Shown here: positions 9,178 through 14,624 of the stretch, piece by piece
Layout: each line of letters begins with the position of its first letter
Position numbering within the stretch: position 1 is the stretch's first letter
NCBI GenBank assembly: GCA_965372385.1
Contig: CBDVCD010000062.1
Location: forward strand, 1-14,624
Source: JASJBU01 sp965372385
Lineage (GTDB): Bacteria > Pseudomonadota > Gammaproteobacteria > Chromatiales > Chromatiaceae
Length of the DNA: 14,624 nucleotides
Reading direction: 5' to 3'
Made by a program: the position numbers and the translations under genes
The notes under the pieces: generated by a model
The model's database searches: none
Told to the model about the DNA's origin: nothing
What the model saw: the letters and a program-made list of their open reading frames with translations, nothing else

Positions 9178-9551
9178 AGGAGCACTCCAACCAGCACCGC
9201 CATGACAGCGCCACTGAGAATGACCGTGAAGGCCGAGGCCCTTGCGCTCTGTCTATCCACACCGATATCCAGGTCGAGCAGCAGAAAGCGAACACCGGCC
9301 AGCAGATGGTGCAACAGTGCCCAGATCAGAAAAAAGACAGCGAAATGAAATGGCAGACTCTGCACGATTGTCGCTGCCTGTTGAAATCCTGCCTCACTGG
9401 AGAGAGAGAGACCCAGCAGATAGAGGAACAGCGGTAGCGCGAGAAAAAGCAACAGGCCGGAGATTCGGTGGGCAATTGAAACAATCCCTGTCACCGGTAG
9501 TTTGATTTTTAACAGATCAAGAAAAACGGGGCTTCTGCTTATCTGATTCAT
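9174..9551 (-). CDS. sdhC: Succinate dehydrogenase cytochrome b556 subunit SdhC
   Basis: This 125-residue anchor protein has three transmembrane helices (about 29-50, 65-90 and 105-124). The quinone-site segment SIAHRISG carries S25 and R29, equivalent to E. coli S27 and R31. The haem ligand is H82, in HHLLAGVRFLLLD; a second histidine that follows the arginine in E. coli is F here. It is the first gene of sdhCDAB, with order C-D-A-B as in most gammaproteobacteria. Seventy bases separate it from the acyl-ligase gene upstream. TATACT (9585-9590, minus strand) could be a -10 element, but no good -35 element goes with it, so either a separate promoter or read-through is possible. Confidence 0.95.
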   Translation of the reverse strand: MNQISRSPVFLDLLKIKLPVTGIVSIAHRISGLLLFLALPLFLYLLGLSLSSEAGFQQAATIVQSLPFHFAVFFLIWALLHHLLAGVRFLLLDLDIGVDRQSARASAFTVILSGAVMAVLVGVLL

Positions 9552-9621
9552 ACCGAAAATAGTGCGAAAACGAATGGTTCAACGAGTATAGACAACCTGA
9601 GCGTGAGTATTGATCTTCCCG

Positions 9622-12468
9622 TTATGCAGGAGATATCTCAGCGGAAAGATCCGGTTCACCCGCGTGTTTGAGAATCTCTCCACGCACCTGATTGCGCAGC
9701 CGCAACTTGGCCTCCCAATCATGCCCCCTGCCATGGATGGGAGCGGCTACCACTATACTGATCATGACCCGGCGTGGAAACCAGGACTTGGCGCGCAGCA
9801 GTGAACGGGAACCCCTCAGGGCGATCGGCACCACGGGCAGCGCGTTATCTATGGCCACCGCAAAGGCACCCATGCGGAAAGGCAGCAGCCCCGGACTCCG
9901 GGAGAAGGTACCTTCCGAAAAGAACAACAGGGGATCCCCGCCGGTGGCAGCGAGATTGATCTGCTGGAAGTCCTCCTGACCTCGTTGGGGGTCAAAGCGC
10001 TCGACAAAAAACGCACCGATCCGCTGCAAGAAAATGCATGGAATCAGCTTTGACCGCAACTCCTTTTTCGCGACAATGCGAAACCTGCCGGGCAGCGCGG
10101 CCACCAGCAACAAGCCATCCAGATAACTGGCATGGTTGGCGACCAGAATGGCCGACCCAGCCTGCGCCAGGTTTTCTTTTCCCTGTACCACTAATCTCAC
10201 TCCGGCGAGCCGGACGATCAATCTGGCTGAGCCCTTTATCAGGCTCCAGCGCCATGCAAGCTTGGGTAGTATCGCCACCACCAGCCAGACCATCGGTGCC
10301 ATGAGACCAAACAGGCCCCAGGCATAGGCGGCATAGGCTTGCCCCCGCAATGCCTGTTGCAGGCGATGCCATTCAGGCCCCAGGCCAGCTAACAGCAGAC
10401 GCGTAAATTGCTTCCAAAGTGCGCGCTGTTGCTGATCGAGCAGTCCCTCTTCATATCTATCCCGGGTGGCCGCGCGCCTGATCTTACCGCTGGAGGTCTT
10501 GAGTACTGCATGAGGTCCCACCAGCCTGACCTCATCCGCCGCAAGCCCGGTGAGGTCGACCGAAACAGCCACTATCTTCTCCCGCAGTTGCTGATGAATC
10601 GCGCTATCCGTGGCACGTGTCTCCGCTACGACAATCAGTCTTTCCGTGCCATATTTTGGATCCTTGCTACCAAAAACCGCGACACACCCTTTACGCACCC
10701 CCTCGATATCACCCACCGCCTCCTCCAATTCATGGGGATAGATGTTGCGACCGGCCCGGATGATGATCTCCTTTGCACGACTGGTGAGATAGATATCACC
10801 CGCGGCAATGTAGGCAAGATCCCCTGAGTCGAGCCAGGGTCCATTAAACAACTTTTCGGTGGCTTGCGGATTATGCAAATAACCACTGGTAGCGGAAGGT
10901 CCCTGAAACTGCAGATAGCCTACCCTCCGTTCCGGTAACTCGCGTCCCAGATCGTCAACGATGCGCACCTGATGGCCCCGCAGGGGCTGACCGCAAGCCA
11001 CCACCTCCAGGGCATCCGGATCGGAATCAGCGGCAGGCATCGCACTGCCATCCCGATCGAGGGCGGCGCGCTGGAGCCGGTCAATCGGCGGCAACCGACC
11101 AGGTGGCGGAAAGGCGAGTCCTACCGCTGACTCGGCCAACCCATAGACCGGCGCCATCGCCTCCGCGCGAAATCCGTAGGGTGCAAAGCGCTGGGTGAAA
11201 CGCCTGATGGTATTCGGACTGACCGGCTCCGCGCCATTGAACGCCATACGCCAGGAACTCAGATCGAGCCCTTCGATCGAGCTATCATCCACCTTCGAAA
11301 GACAGAGTTCATAGGCAAAGTTTGGTGCGGCGGAAAGGGTCCCCCCATACTGCTGAATGACCTTCAACCAACGATACGGCCTGCTGAGAAAGAGTAGCGG
11401 GGACATCACCACCAGCGGAATCCCATGATAGAGACTGCCAAGCCAGGCGCCGATCAATCCCATGTCATGATAGAGCGGCAACCAGCTGACAAACACGTCT
11501 TGGGGACCCACCCTTATCGCCTCCCCCATCGCACGGATATTCGCCAGCAGATTGAAGTGACTGAGCTTGACCCCCTTGGGCTGCCCCGTGCTGCCGGAGG
11601 TATATTGCAGGAATGCAATATCCCCAGGATTTATCTTCATGGATACAGGGGAATTAGCCGCGCCCATGAGCATTTGGGTTGTCACGACTGACTGAAGCGC
11701 TCCCGTCTGCGCTTTAAGCAGGCGAGCCAGTGGGACTATCTCTTGGGTGGTGATCATCACCCGAGCTCGCGCATTGTCGAGGATCCTGGCATGCCGCCGC
11801 AGATGGTCTTCGATCTGAGAGAGTCGTGCTGGTGGGTAGATGGGTACCGGGATCGCCCCACAAAGCAGGATAGCGAAAAAACTGATGAAATAGTCCCGAC
11901 TGGTCGGCAGCATAATCGCCGCCGTCTGACCCGGTTGCAGTCCTATGTGCAACAGTCCACCGGCTATCCCTTGGGCTTCCTGGTAGAGTTCCGCATAACT
12001 GATTGGAGTAACCTGCTCGTCATCTTCATAGAGCAGAAGGTGGGTACGCTCCGGTTGCTGCTCGCAGTGCCATTTCAGCACTTGTGTGAGGGTGATGGCC
12101 TCTGCCGGGTAAGGTAATGCAGTCTCAGTTTCTGGCAGGCTAATGAGCGGCTGACTGGCTGTTCTCGGTTGCCTCTCAGCCGAACCGATCAGGTTCAGAA
12201 GATCTCTTGGGGTTTCGGCTTCGGCATAACCTTGCGTGGAGAGGGCAACGCCAAACCATTTTTCGATCCTGAAGAGGAGTTCGACCCTCGCCAGACTGTC
12301 AATCCCTATGTCCTTTTCGAGGGAACTGTCCAAAGCGATTTTACGCCTCTCCCCACCAGGATGCAGTTCCCCCTCCAGGGCAGTCAGCAGCTCCAAAAGA
12401 CGTTGTGACTGCTCCTGACTCTGTTGGCTGGGAGTATCATTGGATTCGTCGTGTGAGGGCCCCTGCAT
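9622..12468 (-). CDS. Three-module lipid enzyme: acyl carrier protein - fatty acyl-AMP ligase - PlsC acyltransferase
   Basis: This is a 948-residue fusion. Residues 20-97 form an acyl carrier domain with the phosphopantetheine serine S58 in GIDSLARVELL. Residues 125-675 form an adenylating enzyme of the fatty acyl-AMP ligase type: P-loop YTSGSTGQPKG (289-299), SWLPLYHDMGLIG, YGLAES (442-447), GDLAY, RNIYPHELE and the C-terminal SGKIRR with K662. A hydrophobic segment (718-740) follows. The last part is a PlsC-type acyltransferase with NHASYLD (H779, D784) and FSEGTFSRSPG (850-860). By inference it activates a fatty acid, loads it on its own carrier and transfers it to a lysolipid or glycerophosphate at the membrane, a reversed relative of Aas with a built-in carrier. 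The acceptor is unknown. GAGG nine bases before the ATG supports the start. A hairpin and a palindromic element lie directly upstream. Confidence 0.93.
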   Translation of the reverse strand: MQGPSHDESNDTPSQQSQEQSQRLLELLTALEGELHPGGERRKIALDSSLEKDIGIDSLARVELLFRIEKWFGVALSTQGYAEAETPRDLLNLIGSAERQPRTASQPLISLPETETALPYPAEAITLTQVLKWHCEQQPERTHLLLYEDDEQVTPISYAELYQEAQGIAGGLLHIGLQPGQTAAIMLPTSRDYFISFFAILLCGAIPVPIYPPARLSQIEDHLRRHARILDNARARVMITTQEIVPLARLLKAQTGALQSVVTTQMLMGAANSPVSMKINPGDIAFLQYTSGSTGQPKGVKLSHFNLLANIRAMGEAIRVGPQDVFVSWLPLYHDMGLIGAWLGSLYHGIPLVVMSPLLFLSRPYRWLKVIQQYGGTLSAAPNFAYELCLSKVDDSSIEGLDLSSWRMAFNGAEPVSPNTIRRFTQRFAPYGFRAEAMAPVYGLAESAVGLAFPPPGRLPPIDRLQRAALDRDGSAMPAADSDPDALEVVACGQPLRGHQVRIVDDLGRELPERRVGYLQFQGPSATSGYLHNPQATEKLFNGPWLDSGDLAYIAAGDIYLTSRAKEIIIRAGRNIYPHELEEAVGDIEGVRKGCVAVFGSKDPKYGTERLIVVAETRATDSAIHQQLREKIVAVSVDLTGLAADEVRLVGPHAVLKTSSGKIRRAATRDRYEEGLLDQQQRALWKQFTRLLLAGLGPEWHRLQQALRGQAYAAYAWGLFGLMAPMVWLVVAILPKLAWRWSLIKGSARLIVRLAGVRLVVQGKENLAQAGSAILVANHASYLDGLLLVAALPGRFRIVAKKELRSKLIPCIFLQRIGAFFVERFDPQRGQEDFQQINLAATGGDPLLFFSEGTFSRSPGLLPFRMGAFAVAIDNALPVVPIALRGSRSLLRAKSWFPRRVMISIVVAAPIHGRGHDWEAKLRLRNQVRGEILKHAGEPDLSAEISPA

Positions 12469-12481
12469 AGACTATTGCCTC

Positions 12482-12498
12482 AGGATAGTTTCTATCCT
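12482..12498. promoter_or_regulatory. Perfect inverted repeat beside the ribosome binding site of the acyl-ligase gene
   Basis: AGGATAG (12482-12488) and CTATCCT (12492-12498) are perfect seven-base arms around a three-base centre. On the minus strand the repeat ends exactly where the TGAGG ribosome binding site begins, 14 bases before the ATG. It could be a repressor operator or an RNA hairpin affecting translation of the acyl-ligase mRNA. There is no T tract, so it is not a terminator. Confidence 0.5.
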
Positions 12499-12550
12499 CA
12501 ACCCTACCTTATTAGACAGTAAAGAGACAGGCATCAGCGCTGTTTTCCAA

Positions 12551-12726
12551 TGCGAGTGTGGTGTAACGTATAAATTGTACATATCAGCGTGGCGAGGCCC
12601 ACAAATGACTCAATCCTGCGTTGCAGTCCTTGCTAAGGGAACAACCATTAACTGCGGACTGCGCCTTGTCTTGAGTCATTTATGTGCCTCTGATGTGCAT
12701 ACTTCATACGTTACACCACACTAGCA
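12551..12726. mobile_element. Palindromic MITE-like element (176 bp)
   Basis: The two ends are a near-perfect inverted repeat, 20 of 21 bases (12551-12571 against 12706-12726), sharing the core AGTGTGGTGTAACGTAT. The symmetry continues inwards. AAATGACTCAA at 12603-12613 pairs with its complement at 12671-12681, and GCAGTCC at 12623-12629 with GGACTGC at 12656-12662. The whole unit could therefore fold into one long interrupted hairpin around a centre near 12640. It contains no plausible gene. I could not see a clear target duplication. A non-autonomous transposable element is the best reading; a large regulatory structure between two divergent genes is the alternative. With its flanks it fills most of the 301 bases between the acyl-ligase and dUTPase genes. 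Confidence 0.7.
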
Positions 12727-12737
12727 AACGCTATAGT
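12710..12737 (+). promoter_or_regulatory. Possible dUTPase promoter straddling the palindromic element's end
   Basis: GTTACA (12710-12715) lies within the right terminal repeat and TATAGT (12732-12737) just outside it, with a 16-base spacer. This gives four of six matches at -35 and five of six at -10. It would start transcription about 25 bases before the dUTPase ATG. The match is weak and unverified. Confidence 0.3.
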
Positions 12738-12769
12738 TACCCCATTCATTGAAACCGCAATCATCACTG

Positions 12770-13390
12770 ATGAAGACCAAGATCCTAAACATGCTGAATA
12801 TGCAGGACGCCATGAACCGTAAGGTCAATGAGACCTGGCGGGAGGCCGATTTCCCCTGGTATCGTGCCATTTGGACCGAATGCGCGGAAATGCTGGACCA
12901 CTACGGCTGGAAGTGGTGGAAACACCAGAAACCCGACATGCAACAGGTCAAACTGGAGATCGTGGATATCTGGCACTTTACCCTCAGTGCGCATCTGCTG
13001 CGGGGCTTACCTCTCGAGCAGACAGCGGATCTGATAAGGGAGGATCTCAAGCAAGCGTGGAATGCCGCTGATTTACCTGAAGCAATAGAAGATCTGGCCA
13101 AAGACGCCATCGAAACCCATAGCGCCAATATCCCAATCGTCTCAAGGATCATGCAGCTAGCTGGCTTGGACTTCGATGACCTCTACCGGACCTATATCGG
13201 AAAGAATGTGCTCAACTTCTTCCGCCAGGACAACGGATACCAAGAGGGACACTATCAGAAAATCTGGGATGGGCGTGAGGACAACGAACACCTCTCTGAG
13301 ATCCTCGCTGCGCTGAATCCGGAAAGCCCCACATTCAGTGACGAGATCTATCGGGAACTGGCAGCCGCCTACCCAGTTACTAAAATGTAA
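12770..13390 (+). CDS. Dimeric-type dUTPase (all-alpha NTP pyrophosphatase)
   Basis: This enzyme hydrolyses dUTP to dUMP and pyrophosphate, keeping uracil out of DNA and supplying dTMP synthesis. The 206-residue protein belongs to the all-alpha dimeric dUTPase family (dUTPase_2), unrelated to the trimeric Dut. The metal-binding signature is E37xxE40 in TECAEMLDHYGWKWWK followed by E63xxD66 in LEIVDIWHF. The C-terminal block, with YIGKNVLNFFRQDNGYQEGHY and then W-x-GREDN, is diagnostic of the family. The ATG at 12770 is chosen; a TTG at 12749 or an ATG at 12791 are alternatives, and none has a clear ribosome binding site. The zinc-ribbon gene follows after 32 bases and is probably cotranscribed. 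Confidence 0.9.
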   Translation: MKTKILNMLNMQDAMNRKVNETWREADFPWYRAIWTECAEMLDHYGWKWWKHQKPDMQQVKLEIVDIWHFTLSAHLLRGLPLEQTADLIREDLKQAWNAADLPEAIEDLAKDAIETHSANIPIVSRIMQLAGLDFDDLYRTYIGKNVLNFFRQDNGYQEGHYQKIWDGREDNEHLSEILAALNPESPTFSDEIYRELAAAYPVTKM

Positions 13391-13422
13391 AGATTATTCT
13401 GTACTGAGAAGAGTTTCCGATT

Positions 13423-13728
13423 ATGAGTATCATTGACATGGGTAGTTGCTGGAATTGTGGGCATAGCCTCAGCAGCAGTGACTATAGTCGCGAATCGACC
13501 TGTCCCAGTTGCAGGAAATACACCCATGTCTGTAGAAATTGCCGTTTTTACGCGTCCGGCAGGCCCAATGACTGCCTGGAGCCCATAGCCGAACAGGTGA
13601 TGGATAAAGCGAGAGCCAACTTCTGTGGTTACTTTGAACCTGCAACACCACCAGCTACCCTCAACGAGGATAAACCATCGGTAGATGCCTTGTTGGCCGC
13701 GGCAGAGGATCTCTTTGGCAATGATTAG
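13423..13728 (+). CDS. Eight-cysteine zinc-ribbon-like protein of unknown function
   Basis: This is a 101-residue soluble protein. Its first half carries two CxxC pairs (C9-C12 and C27-C30) that make a classic zinc ribbon. A second cluster uses C37-C40, C51 and C68, in CRNCRFYASGRPNDC and ANFCGYFEP. I recall that this second block (C-x2-C-RFY ... NFCxYFEP) is a conserved feature of small gammaproteobacterial hypothetical proteins, but I know no function for it. The C-terminal 25 residues form a probable helix rich in A, D and E. Two metal sites are likely from the cysteine spacing. It follows the dUTPase gene closely, and its stop codon overlaps that of the converging membrane protein gene. 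Confidence 0.8.
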   Translation: MSIIDMGSCWNCGHSLSSSDYSRESTCPSCRKYTHVCRNCRFYASGRPNDCLEPIAEQVMDKARANFCGYFEPATPPATLNEDKPSVDALLAAAEDLFGND

Positions 13729-13967
13729 TGTTCACAAGACTGCATTTTTTTACTTTCTCTTGGGAGCATTGCCAGCAGTACGGTTACCAATAGCAATACT
13801 GGACTCAGGAGAGTAAAGAAAAATGCCAGGTATGGGACATAGGATGGAAGAATGTCCCCGCCCAGCCCAAAGAGGTTTATGCATAGCAATAGACTAAGCC
13901 CGAGTACAAACAGCGAACTCGAGAAAAAAACCAATCGAGTCATCCATTTGCAACTAAGTAATGTCAT
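13725..13967 (-). CDS. Small membrane protein with two transmembrane helices (80 aa)
   Basis: This is an 80-residue protein with two strongly hydrophobic helices, at about 11-33 (LVFFSSSLFVLGLSLLLCI) and 44-67 (LAFFFTLLSPVLLLVTVLLA). A positively charged start (K7, R11) and a short charged tail (PRESKKMQSCEH) put both ends probably in the cytoplasm. The ATG at 13967 is preferred over the GTG at 13976, because AAGGTGG (13973-13979, minus strand) lies five bases before it. Its stop overlaps that of the zinc-ribbon gene. I do not recognise the family. The clean ribosome binding site and membrane-protein composition support a real gene. Confidence 0.55.
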   Translation of the reverse strand: MTLLSCKWMTRLVFFSSSLFVLGLSLLLCINLFGLGGDILPSYVPYLAFFFTLLSPVLLLVTVLLAMLPRESKKMQSCEH

Positions 13968-14041
13968 CTTATCCACCTTGTGTTGAACCTATACACAAAG
14001 ACAGCCTCTGTATGACGACCTGTCGAAGCATTGCTGTCGCT

Positions 14042-14216
14042 GCTGAAATATTTCGGCCATAGGCAGAAAATATTGAGCCAGACAGAATTCACTTAGCCTT
14101 ATCCATTGTTGTCGGAAATATTGACACTCACGGCTTATATCTCATCGATTAATGGACTTATGACCTACTTGATAAGAACAAAACATATCATTTAGGAAGA
14201 TGGGTAATATTTCAGC
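14042..14216. repeat. Four copies of an AATATT-cored motif, candidate activator sites
   Basis: The AATATT cores lie at 14047-14052, 14069-14074, 14117-14122 and 14206-14211. The first is a near-perfect 16-bp palindrome, GCTGAAATATTTCGGC (14042-14057 or one base shifted). The fourth, read on the minus strand, repeats GCTGAAATATT exactly. The third reads TCGGAAATATTGACA. The second is the most divergent (AGAAAATATTGAGCC). The first two centres are 22 bp apart, two helical turns. They lie about 140 to 300 bases upstream of the predicted transcription start, the usual range for enhancer-binding proteins. Confidence 0.45.
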
Positions 14217-14324
14217 ATCCTAAGAAAAATCAAACGTCTTATAGCTGTCGATTTTTTTAACGCTACCAGCAAACACATCTATTTCTCATGCCTTTCCCTT
14301 TGTTTTTATTATGTTTTTCATTTT

Positions 14325-14340
14325 TGGCACGCTATTTGTT
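14325..14340 (+). promoter_or_regulatory. Sigma-54 (RpoN) type -24/-12 promoter
   Basis: The sequence TGGCACGCTATTTGTT matches TGGCACG-N4-TTGC(A/T). The GG at 14326-14327 and the GT at 14338-14339 are separated by exactly ten bases. The only departure in the core is GT for the -12 GC. Transcription would start near 14351, about 27 bases before the ATG of the small exported protein gene. Such promoters need an ATP-driven activator bound upstream. Confidence 0.7.
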
Positions 14341-14377
14341 TACATAGAAGCAGTATCTCAACAAAGGAAGCAAACAG

Positions 14378-14569
14378 ATGCGGCAAGTAAACAAGGTAAA
14401 AGTTGCCCTGGGCATTGTTCTTATTACAAGCACGTTTGTTAATGCTCAGGTAAAGGCAGCACAGAACCGGCCCCTGGTTACCTGCGTTGATTCTTCCTGG
14501 TCCCTCATCATAGAGACATCAGGGCCACTCGGCTTGGTTGGCAGTCGACAGATCAAGAGGCAAGCTTGA
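14378..14569 (+). CDS. Small putative exported protein under a sigma-54 promoter (63 aa)
   Basis: This is a 63-residue protein with a signal-peptide-like start: basic residues (R2, K6, K8), then a hydrophobic stretch VALGIVLITSTFV (9-21) and a likely cleavage site after NAQVKAA. The mature part would be about 35 residues with one cysteine and no recognisable motif. AAAGGA, with AGGA nine bases before the ATG, is a good ribosome binding site, and the promoter is in the right place. I do not recognise the family. It may be a short secreted peptide, a leader gene or the front of a decayed longer gene. The 55 bases after it, to the window end, are AAT-rich without a start codon I can support, though CAGGAGCGG near 14604-14612 resembles a ribosome binding site. 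Confidence 0.5.
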   Translation: MRQVNKVKVALGIVLITSTFVNAQVKAAQNRPLVTCVDSSWSLIIETSGPLGLVGSRQIKRQA

Positions 14570-14571
14570 TC
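14551..14571. repeat. Inverted repeat over the stop codon of the small exported protein gene
   Basis: GATCAAG (14551-14557) and CTTGATC (14565-14571) are perfect seven-base arms around a seven-base loop and include the TGA stop. An AAT-rich tract follows instead of a T tract, so a terminator is unlikely. It may be an mRNA-stabilising hairpin, or chance. Confidence 0.3.
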
Positions 14572-14624
14572 GAATAATAACAATAAAATAATAATAAAAA
14601 CTTCAGGAGCGGTAGCAGTCTACC

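Larger units (their letters stand above)
13968..14377. other. AT-rich regulatory intergenic region
   Basis: This stretch of 410 bases has no gene that I can support. It holds the ribosome binding site of the small membrane protein gene at its left end, four AATATT-cored motifs between 14042 and 14216, and a sigma-54-type promoter at 14325-14340. The length and layout fit a remote-activator promoter region for the gene that starts at 14378. Confidence 0.6.

Noticed and set aside
12440..12724. A 94-codon frame reading through the palindromic element
   Set aside because: It begins inside the acyl-ligase gene on the other strand and runs through both repeat arms; its sequence is explained by the palindrome.

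Overview
The window looks like a chromosomal segment of a gammaproteobacterium. The evidence is an sdhCDAB operon whose Sdh proteins keep the ligand and active-site spacing of the E. coli enzymes, a recA-recX pair downstream of a pncC (CinA C-terminal) gene, a dimeric-type dUTPase, and a large membrane GGDEF-EAL protein. The style (moderate GC, c-di-GMP signalling, fatty acyl-AMP ligase fusion) would suit a Chromatiales-like or sulfur-oxidiser lineage, but that placement is an impression and not shown by the sequence.

Layout. Positions 10-2940 (+) hold a membrane-anchored sensor with PAS, GGDEF and EAL domains. After a 321-base stretch comes a small conserved protein gene (3262-3513, +). From 12468 down to 3625 everything is on the minus strand. 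In transcription order it reads: a three-module ACP / fatty acyl-AMP ligase / PlsC acyltransferase gene, sdhC, sdhD, sdhA, sdhB, pncC, thpR, recA and recX. sdhC to thpR are overlapping or separated by at most about 25 bases and look like one operon joining succinate dehydrogenase to nicotinamide-nucleotide recycling and an RNA 2',3'-cyclic phosphodiesterase. recA has its own promoter just before it, with a perfect inverted repeat at the predicted start of transcription. recX overlaps the recA stop and has no ATG, GTG or TTG start at all.

A 176-bp palindromic, MITE-like element (12551-12726) lies between the divergently transcribed acyl-ligase gene and a dUTPase gene (12770-13390, +). The dUTPase gene is followed by an eight-cysteine zinc-ribbon-type protein (13423-13728, +), whose stop codon overlaps that of a small convergent membrane protein gene (13725-13967, -).

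The right edge is the least explained part. A 410-base AT-rich intergenic region carries four copies of an AATATT-cored motif and then a sigma-54-type -24/-12 promoter. That promoter reads into a 63-codon gene with a strong ribosome binding site and a signal-peptide-like N-terminus (14378-14569, +). This looks like an activator-controlled promoter for a small exported protein and possibly for the gene beyond the window. It is the best candidate here for something not yet described.
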